From contig NZ_JAPDFL010000001.1 of NCBI RefSeq assembly GCF_025949695.1, forward strand, positions 2,731,501-2,795,500: DNA of 64,000 nucleotides. The letters run 5' to 3'. This DNA comes from Pararhodobacter zhoushanensis. GTDB lineage: Bacteria > Pseudomonadota > Alphaproteobacteria > Rhodobacterales > Rhodobacteraceae. This document shows positions 47,970 to 56,501 of this stretch, one piece after another. Both the position numbers and the translations under genes were made by a program. Position 1 is the stretch's first letter. Each line of letters begins with the position of its first letter. The notes beneath the pieces are model-generated. The model saw nothing but the letters and a program-made list of their open reading frames with translations. It made no database searches and was not told the DNA's origin.

Positions 47970-47970
47970 A

Positions 47971-48345
47971 CTAATTCCCGTCGCCCTCGGCGGATGGCAC
48001 GCCGTGACGTAGCGACGCGCGGCGGCGTCCGGGGCGTTCGCCCTCGCCAATCGGGGTGGCATCAAGCCACGCACGCTCATCCGCGCGATCAGCCCGGCGC
48101 ACGGCGGCGTTGTCGGTGCCCCATGGGCGGGGCCGGGTTTTCAGACCTTCGGGCTGCAGCGCCGCGTCTTCCGGGGCGAGTGCCAGCGCCGCCTTGTCCA
48201 GCCGCCTGAGGCTGCGGTTGCCCGCCGCCTTGATCCGAGGTGCGTTCTTGCGCGAGGCCTTGTCGGACGAATTGGAACAGATCTTGCGCTGGCGGGCGTT
48301 GGTCTTGGCCTTTTCGCGGGCCGGATCGCGGGGTTTGTCACGCAT
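47971..48345 (-). CDS. Basic hypothetical protein, 124 residues
   Basis: ATG 48345 has a strong ribosome site (aggaggcacaaga). The protein is very rich in Arg, Lys and Ala (RDKPRDPAREKAKTNARQRK, KNAPRIKAAGNRSLRRLD), with no hydrophobic segment, so cytoplasmic and possibly nucleic-acid-associated or disordered. It ends 66 bases before ivd. I recognise no family; its basic composition could also be a by-product of high G+C, but the ribosome site supports translation. Confidence 0.55.
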   Translation of the reverse strand: MRDKPRDPAREKAKTNARQRKICSNSSDKASRKNAPRIKAAGNRSLRRLDKAALALAPEDAALQPEGLKTRPRPWGTDNAAVRRADRADERAWLDATPIGEGERPGRRRASLRHGVPSAEGDGN

Positions 48346-48407
48346 TCTTGTGCCTCCTCGCCGCTCAAAAAGCCACGCGCTGCGTGACGGTGCAACCAAC
48401 GATTGCG

Positions 48408-49013
48408 TCAGCGGAAGATCAGCAGCGTCGTGACCGCCAGCAACACCGCCATGATGCGCAAGAACACTTTCCACGCCGTGGGTGCGGCCAGAAGCGCGGT
48501 CAGCAGCGATCCGGCGGCGGTCCAGAACAGGCAGACCATAAGGTTGAGCGACGAAAACGCCGTGGCAAGGCGCGCGGCCTCGAACCACGCTTCCTGCCCC
48601 GCGCCGTAACCGGCTGAAGCGGCGAAGGCGACGGCCCAGACCTTGGGGTTGATCCACTGGAACAGCACCGCCCCAAAGAATGACAGCGGCTTGTCGTCCG
48701 GATCAGCGGCCTTGCGCGGCTTGGACGAGGCTTGCCAGAGACCCCAGGCCATCCACAGGATGAAACCGCCTGCCCCCAGTCGCAGCAATAGGTTGAGCAG
48801 CGATGACGCCTGCACCGCCGCGCCCACGCCCATCGCCGTGACCCCGGCGGTGATGCCGACGCCGACCACGACACCGAACAGATGCGGCAGCGTGCGCAGG
48901 AAACCAAACCGCGCGCCCGAGGCGGTGAGCATGATCACATTCGGCCCCGGCGTGAACAGGCCAAGAAAGACGAAGCCATAGAGCAGCGGATCGAAAAACA
49001 TGGCAGGCTCCAT
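48408..49013 (-). CDS. LysE-family amino acid exporter
   Basis: 201 residues with six hydrophobic spans. The family motif appears near the N-terminus as FTPGPNVIMLTASGARFGFL, and FFGAVLFQWINPKVWAVAFAA in the middle. LysE/RhtB proteins export amino acids such as lysine, threonine or homoserine lactone-like compounds. A second in-frame Met at 49001 is an alternative start. It follows the TRAP operon after its terminator. Confidence 0.87.
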   Translation of the reverse strand: MEPAMFFDPLLYGFVFLGLFTPGPNVIMLTASGARFGFLRTLPHLFGVVVGVGITAGVTAMGVGAAVQASSLLNLLLRLGAGGFILWMAWGLWQASSKPRKAADPDDKPLSFFGAVLFQWINPKVWAVAFAASAGYGAGQEAWFEAARLATAFSSLNLMVCLFWTAAGSLLTALLAAPTAWKVFLRIMAVLLAVTTLLIFR

Positions 49014-49015
49014 GG

Positions 49016-49045
49016 AAAAACGGGCGGCAGGGTCTCTGCCGCCCG
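49016..49045 (-). terminator. Terminator of the TRAP transporter operon
   Basis: CGGGCGGCAG and CTGCCGCCCG (49021-49045) form a 10-bp stem with a 5-base loop; on the minus strand five T follow (complement of 49016-49020). It lies 25 bases after the dctM stop, close to the LysE start. Confidence 0.8.
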
Positions 49046-49070
49046 GATACTGCGTTCAGTGCCTTAGGTT

Positions 49071-50456
49071 CTATTCGCCAAGGACGAAACTTGGCAACCA
49101 CAGAACGATATGCGGGAAGATCACACACAGGATAAGCCCCAGGACCTGAAGCATCACGAAGGGGATGATGCCTTTGTAGATCATCTGGATCTTGACCTCG
49201 GGCGGTGCGACACCTTTGAGGTAGAACAGCGCAAAGCCAAACGGTGGTGTCAGGAAGCTGGTCTGCAGGTTCACCGCGACAAGGATCAGGAACCAGATCA
49301 CGATCGGCTCGGAAATCCCCGGCCACGCACCGACATGCCCGCCGAAATCGAGCAAGGCCACGATGGGCGCAAAGATCGGCAGCACGATCAGCGTGATCTC
49401 GATCCAGTCAAAGAAGAACCCCAGTGCAAACACCATGGCCATCAGCACGAAGAGGATCGACCACGGGCCCGCCGACGAGTTCTGGATGAACTCGACGATC
49501 AGATGCTCGCCGCCGGTCGCCTTGAACACAAAGCTGAACGCGGTGGCGCCGACGAAGATGCCGAACAGCATCGCCCCGGTCAGGGACGAGCGGTAGCACA
49601 CATCCTTGAACGTCTCCCAGGTCAGGCGGCGGTTGAACGCGGCCAGCACCACCGACCCTGCCGCGCCCACGCCCGAGGCTTCGGTCGGTGTGGCGAGCCC
49701 GGCAAAGATCGAACCCAGCACCGCCGTGATCAACAGGATCGGCGGCAGGAACGAGCGGAAGATCATCTTCCACAGCTCGGCCCGCGTCGAAGGGCCAATG
49801 TCATCGGGCATCGGCGGGGCCAGATGCGGCTTCCAGCGGCAGAGCAGAAAGATATAGACGGTGTAGAGCACCGCCAGCATCAACCCCGGCAGGACGGCGG
49901 CAATGAACACCGTGCCGACCGGCACCGACAGCAGGTCGGACATGATGACCAGCATGATCGACGGCGGGATCAGGATGCCCAGCGTGCCCGAGGCGGCAAT
50001 GGTGCCGGTGGCCAGCGGGATCGAGTAATTCGCCTTCATCATCACCGGCAGCGCCATCAGCGTCATCATCACGACCGAAGCCCCGATAATCCCCGTGGTG
50101 GCCGCCATGATCGTGCCCATCAGCGTGACCGACAGCGCCAGACCACCCGGCACCCGGCGCAAAAGCACTTGCAGCGCTTCCAGCAGGTCCGCCGCGACGC
50201 CGGATTTCTCCAGCATCGTGCCCATGAAGGTGAACATCGGGATCGCCACCAGCACCAGACTGGCCATCGTCCCGCCGTAGATCCTGAGCGGGATCAGCTG
50301 GATCTGGTCCAGCCGGAAGACCCCGGCCCAGTCGCCCAGCACCGCAAAGAGCAGGGCGACGCCACCAAGGATGAAGGCGACCGGGTAGCCGCTGAAAAGC
50401 ACCAGAGCCAGCACGCCGAACATGATCAGCGGCATGAGGTAAATGAGAGTGTCCAT
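49071..50456 (-). CDS. TRAP transporter large membrane subunit (DctM type)
   Basis: 461 residues with about 12 spans. DctM marks: LVLVAIPMFTFMGTMLEKSGVA, GTIMAATTGIIGASVVMMTL, ATGTIAASGTLGILIPPSIML and LGFFFDWIEITLIVLPIFAPI. It forms the Na+-driven channel that moves solute delivered by the periplasmic receptor. It lies 12 bases after dctQ and ends the operon. Confidence 0.93.
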   Translation of the reverse strand: MDTLIYLMPLIMFGVLALVLFSGYPVAFILGGVALLFAVLGDWAGVFRLDQIQLIPLRIYGGTMASLVLVAIPMFTFMGTMLEKSGVAADLLEALQVLLRRVPGGLALSVTLMGTIMAATTGIIGASVVMMTLMALPVMMKANYSIPLATGTIAASGTLGILIPPSIMLVIMSDLLSVPVGTVFIAAVLPGLMLAVLYTVYIFLLCRWKPHLAPPMPDDIGPSTRAELWKMIFRSFLPPILLITAVLGSIFAGLATPTEASGVGAAGSVVLAAFNRRLTWETFKDVCYRSSLTGAMLFGIFVGATAFSFVFKATGGEHLIVEFIQNSSAGPWSILFVLMAMVFALGFFFDWIEITLIVLPIFAPIVALLDFGGHVGAWPGISEPIVIWFLILVAVNLQTSFLTPPFGFALFYLKGVAPPEVKIQMIYKGIIPFVMLQVLGLILCVIFPHIVLWLPSFVLGE

Positions 50457-50468
50457 GCGTTTCCCCGA

Positions 50469-51473
50469 TCAGGCCTCGGCCGCCTGGCCGTGTTGGGTGT
50501 CACCCGCGTATTGCCCCGACTCGGCGCGCATACTGGCCGGGCCGAACAGATAGACCACGCATTTCAGCGCCGCCGACAGGCCCGCGAGAGCCACGAAGAC
50601 GAAGCCGAGCGGCAGCATCCCCTTGATGATGAAGCGATACGGCAAGCCGGTCAGCGCATCCGACCCCTCGCCGATGTTATAGGCGCGCAGGGCGTTCTCG
50701 CTGCCGTATTCGATGACGACATAGCAATAGGGCACCATGAACAAGAGCGCGCCGAACAGCTCGATCCACGCCCGTGTGCGCGGGCGCAGCGTGTCGCGCA
50801 CCAGCTCGATGCGCACATGCGCGTCATGGACATAGCCATAACCCAACGCCAGCAGGAACAGCGTGGCGTGCAAGTGCCACTCCATTTCCTGCAAACGGGT
50901 CGAGGTGAAGGTCTTGTACCAGTCGGTGTTGGTGAAATCCGGGCTCCAGCCCAGATATTTCCGCTGGATGACGTCATAGAGGATGATCAGCATCATCGGC
51001 AGGAACAAAAACGCCGCCGCCTTGCCGACGGTCGTGCAGGCCGCTGCCAGCCCGCGCGAGGCGTCCATCATGTAGCGAAACGCGCCCACCGCTGCGCCGC
51101 GCAGGGCCAGCACGGCAAGCACCAGAAAGAACACCGTCGCCGCGATCAAGAGCGGTTTGGCATAGGGCACCAGCGGTTCGAAGAAATCGAGCGTGACCTG
51201 CGCCTCTTCCCAACCATCGCGCTGTCGGCGCACCAGTCGGGCCAGCTGGTTCAGCTGTGTCGTGGTCAGGGCCAGCGGCGTGGAAAACATGATGGATGAC
51301 CAGCCCAGCAGCGATGCCGCCATAAACCAGCCCGGTCCCGACTTGAGCAGCCAGGCTCCGATATGCGAAACGATGATCACACCCAGCGCGTAAAACACCA
51401 GCATCGGCGTCGGATCGAGGACGACGATGACGGCGGATGCCATCAGGGTAATGATCGACAGTAGCGTGCCCAT
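50469..51473 (-). CDS. TRAP transporter small membrane subunit (DctQ type, extended)
   Basis: 334 residues, much longer than the common 160-190. The C-terminal two thirds hold the DctQ fold (YVHDAHVRIELVRDTLRPRTRAWIELFG, GLPYRFIIKGMLPLGF). The N-terminal about 120 residues add four hydrophobic segments, as in the large-DctQ TRAP systems linked to lactate, 2-oxoacid or mannitol-type substrates. It pairs with dctM and follows dctP. Confidence 0.85.
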   Translation of the reverse strand: MGTLLSIITLMASAVIVVLDPTPMLVFYALGVIIVSHIGAWLLKSGPGWFMAASLLGWSSIMFSTPLALTTTQLNQLARLVRRQRDGWEEAQVTLDFFEPLVPYAKPLLIAATVFFLVLAVLALRGAAVGAFRYMMDASRGLAAACTTVGKAAAFLFLPMMLIILYDVIQRKYLGWSPDFTNTDWYKTFTSTRLQEMEWHLHATLFLLALGYGYVHDAHVRIELVRDTLRPRTRAWIELFGALLFMVPYCYVVIEYGSENALRAYNIGEGSDALTGLPYRFIIKGMLPLGFVFVALAGLSAALKCVVYLFGPASMRAESGQYAGDTQHGQAAEA

Positions 51474-51509
51474 GGCGTGCCTGCCCCTTCGATGTCTGCA
51501 GAACAGTCA

Positions 51510-51533
51510 GGGCGTCCCGTGACCGGGACGCCC
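51510..51533 (-). other. Intercistronic stem-loop between dctP and dctQ
   Basis: GGGCGTCCCG (51510-51519), loop TGAC, CGGGACGCCC (51524-51533): ten perfect pairs with no T-run. It lies after the receptor gene and before the permease genes. Such hairpins protect the upstream message or partly terminate, giving more receptor than permease. Confidence 0.6.
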
Positions 51534-51556
51534 CTTGGTGTCAGATCGTCAGGCGA

Positions 51557-52588
51557 TCAGTCCAGATAGGCCAGATCGCGCCAGCGGACATAGTTCTGGC
51601 GGAAGGTGGTGTAGCTCTCGTAGACGCGGGCGAAATCTTCGTCCTCGGCGACCAGCTCGGCGGCAACCTCGTCCCAGGCAGCTTGCAGCCCGGCCAGTTC
51701 CTCATCCGTCCAGCGGTGGATCTGCACGCCGTGCTCTTCCTCCAGCTCGCGCAGCGCGTCGACCTGAATCGCTTCGCCCTCGGCCAGACCATAGGCGATG
51801 TTGGCGTCGCACACGGTGTTGATCATCAGCTGCGTGCGCTCGTCCAGGCTTTCCCACAGGTCGAGGTTGATCATCAGATCAAAGAAGGTCGACTGCTGGT
51901 GCCAGCCCGGGAAGTAGTAGTGCGACGCAACCTGATAGAAGCCGAGGTTAAGGTCGATGGCGGGCATCGAGAACTCGGTCGCATCAATGGTGCCCAGTTC
52001 CAGCGCCGGGAAGATGTCGCCACCGGCCAAGAGCTGCGTCGACACGCCCATGCGCTCCATGACCTTGGCGCCAAGGCCAAAGAAACGCATGCTCAGACCG
52101 CGCAGATCCTCAAGCGAGGTGATCTCTTCGCGGAACCAGCCCGAGGCTTCGGGCGCGATGACGGCGCAGATGATCGACTTGATGTTGTGGGGCTCGTACA
52201 GCTCTTCAAGGAACTGCTCGCCGCCGCCGAACTTCAGCCATGCCAGATATTCCGAGGCGCGCGGACCAAAGGGCACAGCCGCCAAGAGCTGCAGCGCAGG
52301 CACACGACCCGCCCAGTAACCGGGGGTGGACCAACCGGCTTCCACCGCGCCCGAACCCACAGCGTCAAACACTTCGAGCGCCGGCACAACGCCGCCCGGA
52401 TTCTGGAAGGTCACGGTGATGTCGCCGCCGGTGATCGCGGTGATCTGCTCGGCAATGCGGATGCCCAACGTGCCCAGTTGCGGCAGCGAGCCGGGATAGG
52501 TGGATTGCAGGTTCCAGGTCTGCTGAGCCTGCGCGCCACCGGCGAACAGGCTGGCGACCAAGGCAGAAGTGGTCAGAATTTTTTTCAT
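51557..52588 (-). CDS. TRAP transporter substrate-binding protein (DctP family)
   Basis: 343 residues from ATG 52588 (gggagagagac upstream). Signal peptide KKILTTSALVASLFAGGAQA-QQT. DctP-fold marks: EITSLEDLRGLSMRFFGLGAKV, with the substrate-carboxylate Arg in RGLSMR, and LAGGDIFPALELGTIDATEFSMPA. The GGDI..GTIDATE form with a large DctQ resembles TakP-type 2-oxoacid receptors more than succinate-type DctP, but the substrate is inference. First gene of the TRAP operon. Confidence 0.9.
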   Translation of the reverse strand: MKKILTTSALVASLFAGGAQAQQTWNLQSTYPGSLPQLGTLGIRIAEQITAITGGDITVTFQNPGGVVPALEVFDAVGSGAVEAGWSTPGYWAGRVPALQLLAAVPFGPRASEYLAWLKFGGGEQFLEELYEPHNIKSIICAVIAPEASGWFREEITSLEDLRGLSMRFFGLGAKVMERMGVSTQLLAGGDIFPALELGTIDATEFSMPAIDLNLGFYQVASHYYFPGWHQQSTFFDLMINLDLWESLDERTQLMINTVCDANIAYGLAEGEAIQVDALRELEEEHGVQIHRWTDEELAGLQAAWDEVAAELVAEDEDFARVYESYTTFRQNYVRWRDLAYLD

Positions 52589-52744
52589 GTCTCTCTCCCT
52601 GAGAGCGGTCATTGTCCAGGCGGAGTTCCCTTCTCCGTCCCGGCGGCCGCCTTTTTTAACGACTGTGAAGGCAAACCTTGTGTGATCACCGCCGTGCCCC
52701 TCCTCAGGGTGCGCCCGCGTCACAGCCGTCCTCCACACTCAAAG

Positions 52745-52773
52745 AGGTAAAACTTTCTTACCAATCTGTCCAA
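52745..52773 (-). promoter_or_regulatory. Candidate promoter and inverted repeat upstream of dctP
   Basis: Minus strand: TTGGAC (52773-52768), 17-base spacer, TTACCT (52750-52745). The inverted repeat GGTAA (52746-52750)/TTACC (52758-52762) overlaps the -10. The leader to ATG 52588 would be about 150 bases and ends in a purine-rich ribosome site. The -10 match is modest. Confidence 0.35.
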
Positions 52774-52857
52774 GAAAAAATTGGCCGCGGTCAGGCTTTC
52801 TGACTCAACGGTCGCGTGGCGTCAGCGACAGCCAGATCCCGTCTTGCGAGCGGACGG

Positions 52858-54177
52858 TCAACTGCGCCACCGGGCGGGGGTTTTGCCCTCGACCGTCGCC
52901 ACACGCAGCGCCCGCACGATCATTGCCAGCAACAGCGGTCCCTCGACCATGGCGAACCCTGCCCCCGGACAGGCGCGTGGACCCGATGAAAACGGGATGA
53001 ACCCGTCCCGCGCCGCGGCCCGCCCTTCAGGCGTTTGCCAGCGATGAGGGCAAAACGCGTCGGCATCCTTCCAGATCGTCGGATTTCGCCCCAGATGCCA
53101 CGGGCTGAGGACCACCTGCGCCCCCGCCTCGACCTTGCGCCCGCGAAATTCAACCGGGCACGCGGCCTCACGCACCATCATCGGGACTGGCGGATACAGG
53201 CGGAGCGCCTCGCGGAACACATCACGCGCCAGTTTCAGGCGGCTGACCGCGCTGAAATCTTCGCGGCCGCCCAGCTCTCGCGCTGCTTCCTCGGCCAGAC
53301 GGTCCTGCAAGCCTGGGTCCAATGCCAGCAGATACAGCGCCCAGCCAAGGGCCGAGGCCGAGGTCTCGTACCCGGCCAGAAAGAACACTGCCACCTGATC
53401 GACCATCTCGGCATCATCGAAGGGCTTGCCGTCGACCGGGTCTACGGTGGTCATGATCTTGGTCGCCAGATCATCGGGTGCCACCCCCGCCGCAATCGCG
53501 GCGCGGCGGGCCGAGACCAGATCGCGGATCAGCGCGCGGATACGCTGCGCTGCTTTCACCGTCGCACGGCGGTGAAACTTCGGCATCCAGCGCGGCAGGG
53601 GCAGAAAGGCCGCAAGGTTCAGCAGCGGCTGCGTGCCCTGATAGGCACGGAACGCCTGAAAGACGGCTGTGGCCGTGGTGTCCTCGATCGGCACCGAAAA
53701 CAGCGTGCGAAAGACCACATCCGCCGTCGAATGGCTCATCTGCGCTTCGATATCGAGCGGCCCCTGCCCGGCCAGCGCGTGCAACCGCGTCACCGTTGCC
53801 GCGCCCGCCGCCCGGATCGCCGGGTAGGTATCGCGCAGCCGACCGCCTTCGAACGCCGGGTCGATGATGCGGCGCTGACGCTGCCACGCGGCTCCGTTGG
53901 TCAGAAAGACACCCTGCCCCAGCAACGGCTCCAACCCCGCCACCATGCGCGGCGACTTGGGGAAGTTGAGCGGCTCTTCGCTCAGAACCCGCCGCCACAG
54001 GGAGGGCTCGTTTACCAGAAACGTGTGCAGGAACGGGATGCGAAACTCGGCCATCTTGGCGCGGTACAGGCGCTCGGGGTTCGCCGACAGAATATCGCGC
54101 CGGAACGAGCGCAGATAGCGCCAGAAGGCAAACCGCCCTTCGCGCGCGGGCGGCTTGGGCGGGATGATCGGGCTCAC
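52858..54177 (-). CDS. Cytochrome P450, C-terminus altered by a frameshift
   Basis: 439 residues from GTG 54177. P450 marks: I-helix FFLAGYETSASALGW, ExxR in EALRLYPPVP, heme-binding FSSGPRACPGAG with Cys near residue 403. All catalytic parts are intact. The written end is VEGKTPARWRS, but adding one C to the C5 run (G5 at 52876-52880 on the plus strand) gives KTPRPVAQLTVRSQDGIWLSL and then TPRDR with a stop at 52805, the usual P450 C-terminal strands. So about 24 final residues are replaced. GTGA overlap with the hydrolase gene (54174-54177) shows an operon. Likely a fatty-acid or alkane hydroxylase by type; substrate unproven. Confidence 0.87.
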   Translation of the reverse strand: MSPIIPPKPPAREGRFAFWRYLRSFRRDILSANPERLYRAKMAEFRIPFLHTFLVNEPSLWRRVLSEEPLNFPKSPRMVAGLEPLLGQGVFLTNGAAWQRQRRIIDPAFEGGRLRDTYPAIRAAGAATVTRLHALAGQGPLDIEAQMSHSTADVVFRTLFSVPIEDTTATAVFQAFRAYQGTQPLLNLAAFLPLPRWMPKFHRRATVKAAQRIRALIRDLVSARRAAIAAGVAPDDLATKIMTTVDPVDGKPFDDAEMVDQVAVFFLAGYETSASALGWALYLLALDPGLQDRLAEEAARELGGREDFSAVSRLKLARDVFREALRLYPPVPMMVREAACPVEFRGRKVEAGAQVVLSPWHLGRNPTIWKDADAFCPHRWQTPEGRAAARDGFIPFSSGPRACPGAGFAMVEGPLLLAMIVRALRVATVEGKTPARWRS

Positions 54178-55394
54178 GCAACGCTCCGATGCGGCGAGAA
54201 CGCGCGGCGCTCCACCTGTGGCGAGGGTGCGCGGTCCCGGTAACGGTCGGCCAGCAGCACGGGGCCTGCCGTGATCTGGAAATAGTCGTAGTCGCGGGGC
54301 CGGTCGAAGGCGGCAAGGTACTGGAAATGCACCTGAAAGAACTTGCGCCGGATGCGGTGCCACTTCTCGGCGCTCAACGCTTCCGAGAACGCGGCCGAGA
54401 AGACCAGTGGCTGATGCGTCTGGGCGTTGGCCACGCCGCAAACCCCCGCCGGATCGGTCAGCCAGAAACACACGCCATCGCCTTTGGCACTCACATCGAC
54501 CCAGGTGATCGCGGAACTTCCGGCCACCTGCTGCACATCCGCCCGCAACCGCTGCGCATCGGGCAGGAAAGCCTGCATCGGGATCGCCTGACCCAGCGTG
54601 AGCAGCGCCAGTTTCGCGCCGCTGACGGGAACCCCCCGCCGCTCGACCGCCGCCGCCAGCGTCACCGCCAGCGCGGCACCCGAGGAATGGCCGATGATCA
54701 ACACCTCCTCCGCGCCGTCGGTCAGCGCCTCGGTGACCAGATCGGCGAAATGGTCGAGCCGGGCCTGCAGTTCCGGGCTGTACGCGCCGTTGTGCGCCGC
54801 GACCTCGGCAAAATCATAAAGCAGGTAATAGGCGTAGAATTTGGCATCCAACCGACGGAACGCCGCCAGAAAGCCGCCGACAATCCCCACGCCCAGAACC
54901 GCGCCCATAAGATGCGCAGCCCAGCCACCGACAAACGCTGCAAGCCCCCACCACACCATCCCCGCCACAAACAGCGCAAGCAGCAACTGCCCCAGCAACA
55001 TCCCCACGGGCCAGGCGGCCGTGAGCATCGACAAGGGCCGGAACCGCAGCATCGCCGGGATCGCGCCGGTGCGCAGGAAGGTCCACAAGGTGCGAACGAG
55101 CAGCAGGTAGGTCGCAACGATTCCGCGCTCCATGCTGGCACGGACCAGATCGGCCCAGACCAAGACGTCGATCTGCGCCTCGGTTTCGAGACCGTCGATG
55201 GCGGTGTGGACCTGCCAGGCATAGCGCCCCTCGGCCTTGGGGGCTGGCTGCAGGGTCAAGGTATAGCCCGAGATTGCCGCCTGCGCCGGCCCCTCGCGGC
55301 GATACAGCTCGCGGTAGCGCCGGGGTGGGAACGGGTCGTACCCGGGCACGTAAAACACCCGCCGTCTGCGCACTTGTCCCACCGTGCCGCTCAT
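54174..55394 (-). CDS. Membrane protein with serine-hydrolase (lipase-like) motif
   Basis: 406 residues. The N-terminus is soluble (RRVFYVPGYDPFPPRRY, a lipase-like oxyanion strand), two or three spans lie at about 100-170 (LTAAWPVGMLLGQLLLALF, WGLAAFVGGWAAHLMGAVLG) and an alpha/beta-hydrolase nucleophile elbow GHSSGA is near residue 240 (EEVLIIGHSSGAALAV). The C-terminal KFFQVHFQYLAAFDRPRDYDY could supply the His. It is upstream of and coupled to the P450 gene, so the pair may process the same lipid. No named family recognised. Confidence 0.65.
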   Translation of the reverse strand: MSGTVGQVRRRRVFYVPGYDPFPPRRYRELYRREGPAQAAISGYTLTLQPAPKAEGRYAWQVHTAIDGLETEAQIDVLVWADLVRASMERGIVATYLLLVRTLWTFLRTGAIPAMLRFRPLSMLTAAWPVGMLLGQLLLALFVAGMVWWGLAAFVGGWAAHLMGAVLGVGIVGGFLAAFRRLDAKFYAYYLLYDFAEVAAHNGAYSPELQARLDHFADLVTEALTDGAEEVLIIGHSSGAALAVTLAAAVERRGVPVSGAKLALLTLGQAIPMQAFLPDAQRLRADVQQVAGSSAITWVDVSAKGDGVCFWLTDPAGVCGVANAQTHQPLVFSAAFSEALSAEKWHRIRRKFFQVHFQYLAAFDRPRDYDYFQITAGPVLLADRYRDRAPSPQVERRAFSPHRSVA

Positions 55395-55461
55395 ACTCGC
55401 CCCACCGTTTTGACAGCTACGCTACGCCAAAGGCCTGCCGCTGGGAACCCGGAAGCGAAGC

Positions 55462-55650
55462 GAGGGGGCCAGCCCCCTCTGCGCTGACGCGCATTCACCC
55501 CCGGGATATTTCAAGAGCAAAGAGGCGCATGGTTAACAGGTCGCTAATTAGCATTTTCTGTCTGAAAATATCCACGGGAGGAGTCCAGAGGTGGGGGCGT
55601 GCCCCCTCCTCTGGCGCGGGGGCGCGGGGGGCGAGCAGCCCCCCGCCTTA
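55462..55650. repeat. Gene-terminal intergenic repeat, family A copy 1
   Basis: About 189 bases, closely matching 59870-60065. Shared blocks: gggggccagccccctctgcg, gcattcacccccgggata, gcatggttaac, tgtctgaaaatatc, tccagagg and the final gccccccgcctta. It begins with a hairpin and ends at the stop codon of ccdA, so it is the 3' region of that minus-strand gene. It carries TTAA-N7-CTAA (55533-55547), one base from the CtrA box form. The G/C-rich hairpins at both ends resemble terminators. Confidence 0.65.
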
Positions 55651-56400
55651 CCCGATCTGGCCGAGGAACGGGAACACATCCAGCAGCCAGAACGAGAACG
55701 AGGCCATCGCGCCGGTAATCAATGCGATCCCGACCACCACCAGCAACACGCCCATGACCTTTTCGATCATCCCCATCCACGGCTTGATCCGGTTCATCAG
55801 CCCGATCGCGCGGGTGATGAAGATCGCGGCCAGCAGGAACGGCAGGCCGAGGCCCACCGCATACGCCGCGAGCAGCGCGGTGCCACGGGTGACCGACCCT
55901 TCGCTCGCGGCCAGCGAGATGATCATGCCCAGAATCGGCCCGATGCACGGCGTCCAGCCAAACGCGAAGGCCAGGCCCAGCACATAGGCTCCAAAGGCCG
56001 ATCCCCCGCGATTACCGGCCTCGAGCCGAGCCTCGCGCATCAGGAAGCCGATCCTGAACAGCCCGAGAAAATGCAGCCCCATGACGATCACCACGACCCC
56101 GGCGATCTGGGCGAAGGTCTCGCGGTATTCCAGAAACAGCCGGCCAAGGCTGGACGCCGTGAAGCCCAGCAGCAGGAACACCGTGCTCAGGCCCATGACG
56201 AAGAACAGCGCGGGCACGGTCGCGGCACTGGGGCCCTTCTTGCCATCGGTCAGCTCGCGCATCGAGATGCCCGACATATAGGCCAGATAAGGCGGCACGA
56301 TGGGCAGCACGCAGGGGCTGAGAAACGACAACAGCCCGGCCAGCAGCGCGACGATCAGTGAGGGCAACAGGGCCGCGTCGAAAAGGTCGATGCCGAACAT
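55648..56400 (-). CDS. ccdA: Cytochrome c biogenesis protein CcdA (DsbD-like thiol transporter)
   Basis: 250 residues with six spans from ATG 56400. The two redox Cys lie in the family positions: LLSFLSPCVLPIVPPYLAYM and FAFGWTPCIGPILGM. It passes electrons from cytoplasmic thioredoxin to the periplasm, keeping apocytochrome c heme-binding cysteines reduced. It stands between RNase E and repeat copy A1. Confidence 0.93.
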   Translation of the reverse strand: MFGIDLFDAALLPSLIVALLAGLLSFLSPCVLPIVPPYLAYMSGISMRELTDGKKGPSAATVPALFFVMGLSTVFLLLGFTASSLGRLFLEYRETFAQIAGVVVIVMGLHFLGLFRIGFLMREARLEAGNRGGSAFGAYVLGLAFAFGWTPCIGPILGMIISLAASEGSVTRGTALLAAYAVGLGLPFLLAAIFITRAIGLMNRIKPWMGMIEKVMGVLLVVVGIALITGAMASFSFWLLDVFPFLGQIG

Positions 56401-56436
56401 GGGCCAGACTCCGCTTGTGGCTTTCACCAATAAAGA

Positions 56437-56464
56437 CGCGCCCCCCATTCGTCACGGGGGGCGC
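56437..56464 (-). terminator. Intrinsic terminator of rne
   Basis: GCGCCCCCC (56438-56446) and GGGGGGCGC (56456-56464), nine pairs, 9-base loop; on the minus strand GTCTTTATT follows. It lies 38 bases after the rne stop. Confidence 0.7.
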
Positions 56465-56501
56465 GGCTCACGTTCGTATCAGTGCGTCACCGCGTCGCGG
56501 A

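Noticed and set aside
49110..51299. 729-codon open frame opposite the TRAP permease genes
   Set aside because: Same antisense effect; composition dominated by Arg, His, Gln and Asp mirrors membrane-protein codons.
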